Of a stretch of DNA of 64,000 nucleotides, positions 21,906 through 32,600 are shown one piece after another. A model generated the notes under the pieces. That model made no database searches. It had not been told where the DNA came from and saw nothing but the letters and a program-made list of their open reading frames with translations. Origin of the DNA: Symsagittifera roscoffensis (Eukaryota; Xenacoelomorpha; Acoela; Convolutidae); contig NC_087071.1 of NCBI RefSeq assembly GCF_963678635.1, positions 43,695,095 through 43,759,094 of the forward strand. The letters run 5' to 3'. A program made the position numbers and the translations under genes. How positions within the stretch are numbered: position 1 is the stretch's first letter; each line of letters begins with the position of its first letter.

Positions 21906-24520
21906 CGTGGGCTAAAAAAATGATTATTTTGAGACTGAAAAGCGGTGGTATGGGGTTGTTCAATAATTTGTTCATAAGTATTATCATCTTGTGGCTGGTG
22001 TGTCATTATATGTTGAATGGGACTTTGTGATGTGGTGAGTCGAAAATTTGGGTTATGTGTGATGGCTAAATTTCGAAAATTTCGTGGGACTAGGGATAGT
22101 GGATGGTTATTTGGTAAGGGTGGTAATTGTGGTGCCGTTGGCGTTATGTCTACATTGTTATGTTCTTCGTCGTATGTATTTTGTCGTGTTGTTATTTTTG
22201 TGTTATATTCTTTTATTTGTGCGTCTAAAAGAATTTTGTTTATAGATGTAGAAAGGATTCCAAAAAATCCTGCAAAGAGTATGCGTGCTACGCTTGCTTG
22301 TCTGTTTACTTGTGTGTGTATAGCACATGTATTGTAGATTCCTTTTAAGAGTGAGAAAAGAAATCCAATAAAGTTAAACATTGCGTATAAAATAGTCAAT
22401 TTTTCTAAGATGTAGTAGGGCCATCCTAGAAAATCAAGGATTTCATTTTTGAGTGTAACAAAGCTGAAAATGTTAATTGGTGATATATCTTGGGGACGGT
22501 ATTTTTCGCCGTTTAGATATATATAATCTTTAATGTCTTTAAAATATCCGCTATAGTCTTGCGTGTAGATATCGGCAAATCCTGCGGTTTCTGCAAGTTT
22601 GCGTAAGTTTTGGTCAATTGATTGTCTTTGTATAGTGTCCATTTGTGTTAATAATTCTTGGAATTGTTGTGTTCTAATGTGATGTTGAATATCTGATTTT
22701 GAATAGATTCCTATTGATTGTAAGTCTATATTTGGGTTTCGAGCGATAGCGCGAATGCTTTCTGGTGAAAATTTTTTGAGTGATTGCATTAATGTGGGAT
22801 ATGGAGTGAGAAGATAATATTTATTTTCATCAGGGTTTAGTTGTACTACATTGTGGCTATTTTCTGATCCACATGGGACTGCGGTATCCCAGAAATAGGT
22901 TCTTCGTGAAAGTGTATCCACGAAATGTACTTTATTCTTATAAAAGATAGGGATTCTTTTATAACATCGTTTATCTTCAAAAACGTATAGTGGTGATACT
23001 TTTTTAGTACAAGTATAAAACCATAAGATGTTTCCTTCGTAGTCTAAAAAATTTGATCTATTTCCTGATAATAAGTATCCTGCGTAGGGTATTTTTAATA
23101 CTGCTAGTGCAAGTGATTGTAATATTTGTGTTCGTTCTAATTCGCATAGTTGGTGTAGTGTTTCTAATTCGGAGAGTGACATTTCTTGAAAAATGCGGCT
23201 AATTGTATAGTCTAGTTTCATATCCAAATGAATATCATAGTGGATATTACCGAAATATGTAGTATTCATTAGTGATAATTCTTGTAAGCGTGTGCTTCTG
23301 GTGTCATAAGGTTTTAGATGTCCACCAGGTTGTCCGTTGCTTTTTTCAAAATTAACTGGTATATAGGATGTTCCTTCGTTTAGAGGATGACCTGTGGCAT
23401 ATGGGTCGATTTTTACTTTTCCAGTGGTCATGTCGAATCCTTTTTCGTATTCAACTAATATTTCAGAGTATTGTGTTCTGTGAAGTGGATTCCTGTATTT
23501 ACATGCAAGTTCTGTTTCTTGATATATTTGAAATCGTGTCAATTTATTTTCTATATTGTCTATGTTTCTAAAATCGGAACTTAGTTTGCGTGATGGATGG
23601 ACTTGTTCATAAGGAATTGATTGTATGAAATATTTTTCGTGAAATTTTATCATACGAGCGTGTATTTTTGCTACTTGAAATGTTGTACATGTATCTTCGG
23701 GGAACCAAACAATTGTTGCTTGTGTTCTTGTTGTAGGGTCGCAATATCCTTGATCATTTTTACAAGGTAGTCGGATTCCTTGATAGATCATTGTATTATC
23801 AGATAAATCTCGTGTGAGTTGTATTTTTTCGAGTTGTATTTTCCAATCGAAAAACATTATTTCTTGGTATCCTTTATTTTTTGTGTCTGCTTTGCAGTTT
23901 GATGGGTTATTTATACCAATGTGTGGTATCCAATGTTTATCATGTAGGTCATAGGTTAATCGTCCGTGTGCGCCGTTATACGGGTATTTTTCGTCTAGTT
24001 TTATATGTCCTTGGTGTCTTTCAAGTTGTGATTGGTGTACAGAGTCTGAAAAAACTTGAAAATTGACTAATTTTCTTTGGGAATTTTTATTTTGTGTGAT
24101 GTTTAGTCTAAGTAATTCATTTTTACAATCGTCGGGATTGAGATGTAAAAGACGTTCTATATTACTTTGATAGAATGATTCATGGTCAAGTCGGTTTTTG
24201 TTTCCGTTCGAGACTTGTGAACAATGTACTTTCTTTTCGGAAAATGTCGCTGTGAATTTATAACCTGTAACTGTTGTTGCTCGGGCTTTTGAATAGAGTG
24301 TTGCTATTATATCTGTGGTTTCTATAGCTTGTGGTTCTGTTTCACATTGTGATACTTGATTTATTGCATATTTGTGTAATGTTTTTTGTTCATTTTCTTC
24401 GCAATCGTAATGTGTTACTAATAAATCTTGTGGTCCTGTACGAGGGGAAGGGTTTATGTTTTGATTTGAGGTTACTAGAAAAGGGAGTTGAAGAAAAATT
24501 AATAATTTTAGAATATACAT
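21902..24520 (-). CDS. env: Envelope-like glycoprotein of the retroelement (872 aa)
   Basis: A signal peptide (MYILKLLIFLQLPFLVTS, residues 1-18) is followed by a long cysteine-bearing ectodomain with several N-glycosylation sequons. A membrane anchor sits at about residues 705-730 (NFIGFLFSLLKGIY), a second hydrophobic stretch at about 745-768, and a polar tail of about 100 residues. This is the layout of a class I-sized type I viral glycoprotein. The block around residues 460-560, with ELERTQIL, GNRSNFLDYEG, CYKRIPI (C519) and a later FVDTLSRRTYFW, recalls glycoproteins of chuvirus-like negative-strand viruses that recur in invertebrate LTR elements. This assignment is from memory of the pattern, not from a search. 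Its ATG lies within the end of the methionine-free frame, and its stop overlaps the next ATG. It is intact. Confidence 0.75.
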   Translation of the reverse strand: MYILKLLIFLQLPFLVTSNQNINPSPRTGPQDLLVTHYDCEENEQKTLHKYAINQVSQCETEPQAIETTDIIATLYSKARATTVTGYKFTATFSEKKVHCSQVSNGNKNRLDHESFYQSNIERLLHLNPDDCKNELLRLNITQNKNSQRKLVNFQVFSDSVHQSQLERHQGHIKLDEKYPYNGAHGRLTYDLHDKHWIPHIGINNPSNCKADTKNKGYQEIMFFDWKIQLEKIQLTRDLSDNTMIYQGIRLPCKNDQGYCDPTTRTQATIVWFPEDTCTTFQVAKIHARMIKFHEKYFIQSIPYEQVHPSRKLSSDFRNIDNIENKLTRFQIYQETELACKYRNPLHRTQYSEILVEYEKGFDMTTGKVKIDPYATGHPLNEGTSYIPVNFEKSNGQPGGHLKPYDTRSTRLQELSLMNTTYFGNIHYDIHLDMKLDYTISRIFQEMSLSELETLHQLCELERTQILQSLALAVLKIPYAGYLLSGNRSNFLDYEGNILWFYTCTKKVSPLYVFEDKRCYKRIPIFYKNKVHFVDTLSRRTYFWDTAVPCGSENSHNVVQLNPDENKYYLLTPYPTLMQSLKKFSPESIRAIARNPNIDLQSIGIYSKSDIQHHIRTQQFQELLTQMDTIQRQSIDQNLRKLAETAGFADIYTQDYSGYFKDIKDYIYLNGEKYRPQDISPINIFSFVTLKNEILDFLGWPYYILEKLTILYAMFNFIGFLFSLLKGIYNTCAIHTQVNRQASVARILFAGFFGILSTSINKILLDAQIKEYNTKITTRQNTYDEEHNNVDITPTAPQLPPLPNNHPLSLVPRNFRNLAITHNPNFRLTTSQSPIQHIMTHQPQDDNTYEQIIEQPHTTAFQSQNNHFFSPR

Positions 24521-25644
24521 GTGTATGATAATCCTGAGTATGGGTTATAAAATGTAATGTAACCAATTGTGTTTTTGGTGTATCTGTCGTATTTATATAT
24601 TACTTCAGTAGTTATAAACGGTGGTGGTAGTGATTGAGCTGTTATGTTAGGTGGATTTAATGGGTAGGGATGTTGTGTAATATTGTTTAATTTAACTGTG
24701 ATTTCAAACTTTAATTGTAAACTGTTTTGTTGGAGTATTTGAATATTGTGATCACGGATATCGTTGTGAATATCTTGGCGATATTGTAATCTATTAAGTG
24801 CCCAGTTATGAAGGCGGTTACTTTCTTGATGTTGTCCAAATAATGGTGGAGGTGCTGTGAATGTATTCCAATCTAATCTTAAAGGAATATTTATTGATGA
24901 TTGTTCTCGATATCTGGCGTCGAGATTATTTGGAAAATTTAAGTTAAAGGGTGGTGGTGAAAACTGGCTTATTGATGGTGTTGATGGTAGTGATAATGTT
25001 TCTGGAAGTGATGAGGATGTTGTTGTATCCGTAGAAATATCTATGGGGTCATTGGCTAAATTTGGTTCACCTTGTGTAAATGAATGTGTAGTCCAATATG
25101 GCAGTCGTGATGTTAGGTTTGGGGGGTTAAAAGGATTTTCACGTATTTGTTCAGATGTTGGTGTTGAACCTAAGTAATCTGATGGTAAGCTTGAGGTGCT
25201 ACGTTGTGAAAAAAGTGTAGGAGTTTCTGGTGTGATACCAGTGGTGTTTTCTGGAGTGGTTTGTGATGGGGATTGAGGTATATCAAAATGAACTCGGGGA
25301 GTTTGAAAATTTCTATTTCGTCGAGGATGTATAATTTGTCTATTTATTTCTGTTGTGTTTTGGTTTTGACTAGGATTTCTTATTCTATTTAGTTCTTGTG
25401 GTAGTGTTGGGTATAGGTTATATGTTGGTTCGCTTAGAGGTGCTTGTCGTTGAACTGGTTCTAGTGGTTCTGATAAACGAGCGTGCCGTTCTTCAAAAGT
25501 GTATGGATTGTCTTGAAAAGAAATTCGTGTAGATGTTTGAGGATTTTGAGTAGTTGAAGGTGGTGTTGGATTATCTTGGGATGATGTCGGTGAAGACTGA
25601 TTTTGTGACTGTTGGGTAGCAATTTTTGATGGATTTTTGAATTG
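24508..25644 (-). CDS. Methionine-free open frame (378 codons), probably reached by splicing
   Basis: Reading the minus strand from the TAA at 25647-25645, the next frame stays open for 378 codons to a TAA at 24510-24508 and contains no ATG at all. The first 200 or so residues are S/T/P/N/Q-rich (QSQNQSSPTSSQDNPTP). The rest looks folded, with LDARYREQSSINIPLRLDW, a polar helix rich in Q/N/R/H, and KFEITVKLNNITQHPYP. It overlaps the envelope ATG by 13 bases. The codon composition matches its neighbours. With no start of its own, it needs a spliced leader or an acceptor inside its 5' end (for example CCCAACAG near 25615). No function is recognised. Confidence 0.7.
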   Translation of the reverse strand, partial: QFKNPSKIATQQSQNQSSPTSSQDNPTPPSTTQNPQTSTRISFQDNPYTFEERHARLSEPLEPVQRQAPLSEPTYNLYPTLPQELNRIRNPSQNQNTTEINRQIIHPRRNRNFQTPRVHFDIPQSPSQTTPENTTGITPETPTLFSQRSTSSLPSDYLGSTPTSEQIRENPFNPPNLTSRLPYWTTHSFTQGEPNLANDPIDISTDTTTSSSLPETLSLPSTPSISQFSPPPFNLNFPNNLDARYREQSSINIPLRLDWNTFTAPPPLFGQHQESNRLHNWALNRLQYRQDIHNDIRDHNIQILQQNSLQLKFEITVKLNNITQHPYPLNPPNITAQSLPPPFITTEVIYKYDRYTKNTIGYITFYNPYSGLSYTCIF

Positions 25645-25649
25645 TTACT

Positions 25650-25838
25650 TTAGTGAGAAATTTTGTGTTTATTATAATATTCTTCTAAAAAAAGAATGAG
25701 AAGGACTGTTGCTAGGGCAAATGTGAGGATTGCTTTCTTTATACATTTACAGATGGTCAAAATGAGGGATGATAAGAATGCTATGAAAATTACAAATAAT
25801 AAAAAAATATCGGTTCTACTGAAAATTGTTCGTATCAT
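25650..25838 (-). CDS. 62-aa membrane protein ORF of the retroelement
   Basis: This small ATG-initiated frame ends just before the methionine-free frame opens. The product is mostly hydrophobic, with two likely membrane segments (IFLLFVIFIAFLSSLILTI and ILTFALATVLLILFL) separated by CKCIKK, then a short charged tail. Size and layout resemble a viroporin-like or small accessory membrane protein. Alternatively it is an internal exon: a good acceptor (ACAATTTTCAG, ending near 25822) sits six codons into the frame, so a spliced leader could enter here. Which of these is used cannot be decided from sequence. Confidence 0.45.
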   Translation of the reverse strand: MIRTIFSRTDIFLLFVIFIAFLSSLILTICKCIKKAILTFALATVLLILFLEEYYNKHKISH

Positions 25839-26665
25839 TTAGACAAGTTGTTAAAATCGTACCTGTGGATATATTCAAGGGTTTTGGAAAGTTGGAGGAA
25901 TAGTTCGAGTATTGTATAGAAAATTTAAAAAATGTTACAAAAAATGATGAGGATTATTAGAAAAGATTCAAGTATATCAAAAAGAAATATTATAAAGGCT
26001 TCAAGTATTGAAAAAAAATGTTTAAAATTTATAAGTATTTGAGCAACTGTTTGAGAGAAGAGCATTTAAGAAATGATCTCTTGGTCGAATATTTTTTGCT
26101 GTTTGAGGCGATTTTCTAGTGTGGTCGAATTATTTATTAGTTTTTTGACAAGTGGGTTGAGTTTTGTAAAAAATTGTTGGGGGCAATTTTCATGGTGACT
26201 GGGAGGTCGTCTTTTTCTTTATTTTTGTTTGTCAAATGATCCGGGGTATGGTGAGATTTTTATACCTTAGGCTAATTAAAATCTTCATTTTGTTACTTTA
26301 GGCTAAGTTATCAAATTTGTTTTGGGGGTATTCGTGGTCTGAGTTGGGGAAATATTGTTGATCTTTGGGTTATTAGATAAGGGAGGGGTACGGTATTATG
26401 GTGATATTTATTTTAGCTGTCAAGTTGGAGTGGTTTGCTTATTTTTGACCTGGAGGTTGTAAAGTTATAGTTAAAGATGTGCCTGGAGTTCTAGATTATT
26501 CGTCTAATTGATCTTAGTTTGAGTTAGAGAAAGTGGCGGATTGGATGAATCCTATTGGTCTATTTTGAACTAGAATTATTGCGTACTTGTGAGCATGTTA
26601 TTTTGAAAAATTGAAATGAAAAATGTTACGGGGGTTTCAAGATTGTGAAGTATAAAATCTTAAAA
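25839..26665 (-). other. Spacer between gag-pol and the downstream ORFs
   Basis: About 830 bp have no sense frame of note. Near its 3' sense end is CCACAG|GTACGA (about 25858), which could act as acceptor or donor. The spacer probably holds the signals for a subgenomic spliced transcript of the env region. Confidence 0.4.
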
Positions 26666-29600
26666 TTACTTTTTAAATTCTACTTTCTTTAATATTTTAG
26701 ATTGGGGGATGAACATTTTGTAGTTTTTACGTAGTTGATTTCGGAGTCTTGTTGTTTTTCTATGTTCAGATTTGTCTATTTCTTCTTGGGGTATTATTTG
26801 TTCTGTCATTTTTCTATTTTTTCTGTGTTTTGGGGATTCTTTATGATTTTGTGTATTGTTTTTGGTGGCGGTTGGTTTTGTGTTTTGATTTTCGGTGGGG
26901 TTATCATTTTGTTCTGTGTTTTTCAGATGTGGTTCATTTTGAATGATTTTTAATCCTGTGAAAGAATATAATTGAGTTAATTCGCGGAGTGCGTATTCTT
27001 TTGGGTAATAAGGTAGTAGGTTGTTTCGATGTTGAACGATTTCTTTTTTGTTTGAGTCGGTAATTTTATATGTGACATCAGTGGGTTTTGCAATTATTTG
27101 GTAGGGTCCTTTTCGGAGGGGTTGTAATTTTTTAGAAATTCCTTTTTGAGTATTAAAATTAGGTATTAAAACAAATGTTCCAATTTTTAAATCGGAAGCT
27201 GGTGTAAAACGTGAATTGATTTGTTCATTTATGTTTTGTCTTTGTAATAACTTTTTCGTTATTTTTTGGTAAATTTCATTGTGTTTCTTATCTCTATTTA
27301 AAATCCATTCGGTGTGTGTACCGGAGGCTAATTTAAGAATTTGTGGGTGATGAAAATGATCTTCATCGTGTGTATGTAAAGGTAGGTTATAACAAATTGA
27401 GTCTTTATTTGGTTGACAATAACCTTGTGCGTTTTTATGAGAATTTGCTGTAAACATTATTGGTTTGCGTGGCTTTTGGTTAAAAACCATTTCGTATGGT
27501 GACATTCCTAAAGTTGTCGTTATTTGTGAATTATACGCTAAGGGAAATAATTTTACATCTGCTGACCATTCGGTATATTTTGTATCATTTCCGTTGATGA
27601 TACATCTAAGATATTCTTGTAGTGAACGGTTCATACCTTCGACTAAGCCGTTTGTCCAAGGTGCATGAGATGTACGTGGTTTGTGTTTAATGTTGTATAA
27701 ATGACATAGTGTTATTATTTCATTATTTATGAAGTCTGTACCATTGTCTGTGACTAAAATTTCTGGTAGTCCAAATTTTGCTATCCAGTGTTCATAAAGT
27801 GTTGTATATGCATAATAAGCATTACAATGTGGTACTGGGTTAAGTGCTACATAGTGTGTGAATGCGTCAACAATTACCATAATGTAGGAGTTTCCTTCTG
27901 ATGAGGGTGAAATTGGTCCTTTAGTATCAAATGAGATACGATGATTAAAGTACAAACTTTGTCCTTTAAAATCTTGTTTTTGTGCTATTTGTTTTTGATT
28001 TGGGTAAGGTTTATTTAGTTGACATACTATACAGTCATTGCATAGTACTTTTATCCAAATTGGTGCATTTGGGAAATAAAAGTTTTGTATAAAATTTGAA
28101 TATGTTTTCTCTGATCCAGAGTGTCCTTTAATATTTTGTGTATGTGAAATATTAAAAGCTATAAGAATCATACTTAAAGGGAGACATGGAACTGTAGATT
28201 CATTTAATTTGTATTCTAGAAGGTCTGTGTTTTCGTTAATTGTTGTATTATTGAATTTTCGAAAATATCGGAGGAGTGTTTTATTTCCTAAAATGGTTGA
28301 ATCTGCTTTGATAGGTTTAGTTTTATATTTGTGCCATGATTTCAGTTGTCGAATTACTGGGTCAAGGTTTTGATATTGTTTCAGTGTTGAAATTGTAATT
28401 GTTTCTGTTGGGGGGAGAAAAATGTTTTCGATTTCTAATGTAGATAAGGGTATTGTATCAAGTGGGTCGTGAAGGTCAAAAACTTGATTTATTGTGTATT
28501 TTGAATCATTTGTTTGTGGTCCTGATAAATTTATTTTATCAGTTAAATCTTCTTTTTCAATTAGTGGAAAATGGTCTTTCTTAGGCAGGTGTTGTTTTGT
28601 TCGTTTTTGTTGGGTGTTATTTTTTATCCATTGAGAATATGGGATTGGTTTGAAAGTTGATGTTCCAAGTAAATCAACTTCATAATGATTATTTTGACAA
28701 TCTAAATAAAGTGGGAAATGTTGTAAATTATTTATTTGTGATTGTTCAATATCAGTTTTAACTGCATATTTGCATTCTAATCGGGGTGATGTTTCGTTTT
28801 CTGCAAGGTAGAATTTTATGTTTTTGGGTATTTCAACTGTTGTTTTTCGTGTAAGTAATTCAGGTGGTGTATTTCGACTTAAGGTGTCTGGTAATGCAAG
28901 ATTTTTTCCTGCAGTCCAAACTATATGTAAGTTTGGAAATTTCATTAGAATTAGTTGAAATCTGTAAACTCGGTGGTTTGGGTTAGATTTTTGTGTAAAG
29001 AGAAAGATGATTGGTTTATGGTCTGTGAATAAAACTGTTGGATGTTTTGATCCAAGGATCAGAAATTCATATTCTGTCAGTGTATATATTATGGCTGTAC
29101 ATTCTCTCATTAGAGTTGAGATTCGTAGCTCTGCTTGAGTGAATAATCGAGAATTTGCTGATATGAGGTTCATTTTATTTGTACCATTATGTGATTGTAA
29201 TAGTGCTGCACCGATGCCAAAGTTCGAAGCATCGCACATTGCATAAAATGGTTGATCAGGATCTGGAATTGTGTTTGAAATTTGTTCAGTTAAAAGTTTC
29301 TTTATTTCATCGAATCGTGTTTGATGTTCTGTATTCCATTCAAAATTATTTTGTTGTCTAAGGATGTTGTAAAATGGTCGTAGATATAATTGCATTTTAT
29401 AAACATATTTACTTAAAAAGTTTAACATTCCAAGGAATTCTTGGATTTTCTTTTTATTTGTTGGTGGTTGAAGTTTTTGAATAGCGTCAATGCGTGATTT
29501 CAGTGGAGTGATTGTTTTTCTTTCTATGTTATGTCCTAAGAATTTAACTCTTGTCAAAAAGAAGTGTGATTTATCGGGGGCGGCCTTCAGATTTTCGTTC

Positions 29601-32600
29601 TGAAGTATTTGGTGATATTTTTCTAAAACATTGAACATTTCGTCTTTTGTTTGTGATTGCATAAAAACATCGTCTAAATAGGTGATTGCGTTTTTCTTGA
29701 GTATCAGTGGTCTAAAAATTTTGCTCATAAAAGCTGAAAATGCTGCTGGTCCTATGGATATTCCATAGAATAAGCGGTTGAATTCATATTGTTGGTTTCC
29801 GATAACAAATTGTGTTAAACGTCGTGATTGTTCATCTAGTGGCATTTGATTGTATGCACTATTCATATCGGCGGTTGTAAAGTATTTGCCGTTTATTTTT
29901 GTTAAAATAACTTGTATTGGTTCAATGGGCCAATTACATTTTGATTCGTCTATAAGTGAATTGAGGTATCTAGCATCGAGAACGATTTTTAATGATTCTC
30001 CTTTAGCTAGAATGATAACGGGGTTGATGAATGTGTTGCCTTTTGGTTGTTCTTCTTTATTAACTGGTGATATAATATTGTACTGTTCTAAAATATCGAG
30101 TAATCTGTTTACTTTATCATGTAAGTGAATTGGTACTTTACTTGCTCTCTGTTTTTTGAAAACTGCGTCAGGTTTTAATGGGAGATGTAGTGATGAACTG
30201 ATTTTGCCAACATCGAATTTTGATGTTGCATAGACTGATGAATATTTAATTAGCTGTTTGGCTAACTTTTCAAATTCGTCTTGTGTTATTTGTGAATGTT
30301 GGAAATTAAACATTGTTAAAAATTTCTGTTGGTCCTTTGTGTAGTTACTTATATTGAATGTAGGTTTGAAATATGGAGTTTTTGTGAAATAATCCGTATT
30401 TCTGTTTTCGTTACTTATTATATTATTTATAGATAATTCTTCATTAAGAATTGTAGATTGGCAAATATCTAGTAATTGGAGTATATTATTTACGCGATAG
30501 GCTTTTTCGTGTATTGGTGATATTGTAGCGTTGGTTTCACAATATCCTAAAAGTCCTAAAGGTAATGTTACTTGGTAAGGTGTGTTGTTATAAACATGTA
30601 AGGAAATAATATCTGAATTCGAATTTTTCAAATATTTTATTGAAGAGATTGTGATTTTGAAAAATTTATGAATAGGTTTGAATTCAAAATCTGACATATA
30701 AAATTTTTGTTTGTTTTGTTCTTTATCATATTGGTGAACTTGTTTGATTGAAAAATTATAGATGTTTCCTGATAGTGGTTTCAGGTGTTTTCTTTGTTGG
30801 TTATATATTGGATAGAATTTTGAAAAGAATGGTGGTTGTTTATTTAATCTTTGAAAAAATGTTAGGGATGTTTCTTTTGTTTTTGTATATTTATCTTTGA
30901 TTAATATTTTACTATTTAGTATGTTAATTGTTGGTATATACTTTGAAATAAATGGTATTCCAATGATATTATATTTAATATCAGTGATATGGAATATTTG
31001 TTTAAATGGCTTGTTTAGAATTTTACTTTGCTCCATTGTTCTGGTAGGGAGGAGAAATAATTGGATTTTTCCGTAGTTTATCAATGTTGATCCTTGTGCT
31101 GTTGCTAGCTTACTGGAGGTTTCAAGAGGTGTTAGCTTTGGGTGTAAAGTTTTTATTTCATTCCATGTGGGAATGTTTATTATGTTTGATTCTGCTCCTG
31201 AATCAATTAAAAAATCTATTTCAAGGTCTGGTGGTTGAAATTCTTTATTTCTTGGGCTTTCTAAGAGAAATGGTATTGTCCAAATTTTTTCTTTGGGTTG
31301 TTCTTTTTGTATATTTTGATAAATGTGGTTTGTATTCAAGCATTTTGTTTTGGTGTTTTTATTGGTTTGATTTGTAGTGTTAATCTCATTTGTTTCTTGC
31401 GTTGTTGGTGTGGAATTTATGGGTGTAGTGTAATAATTTTGAAGAAATTCTGATTGATTTTCATATATATGTGATGGAAAGGGTTGTTCATATATGACAG
31501 ATTCATAGTCATTTTCGACTTTTATCATATTGATAGCAAGAGTGTTTTCAGTATCACTTTCTGAATCTGATGATGTACAGTTTATTTGATTGAGTTGTAA
31601 CGTATCAGTTACTGTGTCATCAATACCTGGAGGGTCTGATGTTGTTTCTGGATTAGATTGTACTTGATTGATTTGTCTTTGATGTTTAGGTGTACTACTT
31701 CTGTGGCGATTATTAGAATTATTATAGTTATTATTATTTCGGTGTGGTGATTGGGAATAATTTCTATAACGATTATTATAACTTGGGTGTCGATTTTGTG
31801 AATTATTTCGCGATCTGTTTTGGTAATTATTGTTTGGTCTGTTATAGTTCGATCTATTATATGAGTTATTCCTTGATCGATTGTTCGAGTAATTCTGGTT
31901 TCGGTTGTTTGAATAACTTCTATTTCTATTATAGGAGTAGTTTCTATTCCTATTGTATGATGAATTTCGTGATTGGTTGTTTGGATAGTAGTTATTTCTT
32001 GATTGGGAATTAGATCTAGAAACAAATCGTTGTGTATTTGAATTTGATCTGGAGTAGTTATTTCTACTATTTGGTCTATTGTAGTGATTTTGTGATGAAT
32101 TTTGTGTATTTCTTCGTTCTGGTGATCTTCCTCTATAACTTGAGTTATATGGTGATTGATTTCTTGTATAATTTGTGTTGTTCGGGAGTGGTTTTCCTGA
32201 ACTGTTGTTGCTGTGGACTGTTTTGTTCGGTAGATTTTGATCTTTTTTCATGTATTGATAGAATGATTTATTTGGTTCTTTGTATTTTTGAGGTTTATTT
32301 TGACTATCTTGCTGTTTTTGTCTACATTCGGAAATACTATGTCCGTATCGTCGGCAATAATTACACCATTTTTTGAAAGATGGTTTGCCTTTGAAGTTTG
32401 GGTTCTTTTCATAAATATTCAGTATTTCAGTGATTTTTTCAACGAGGTCTGTCTCTGATTCCTGTATATTATTAATATTAGTGGGAGTCGTTTCAATTTT
32501 GTTAACGTATTGTAATTTCAGATTTTCCGTTTCTTCTAGTTTCATCGTGATTTCTGCTTGTTCTAATTTGTCTACTAGTTTTCGAAAATCTAAATCGGGT

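Noticed and set aside
25645-25655. Ribosomal frameshift from the 62-aa ORF into the methionine-free frame
   Set aside because: A -1 shift before the 62-aa stop runs straight into TAA at 25647-25645; splicing is the simpler route.
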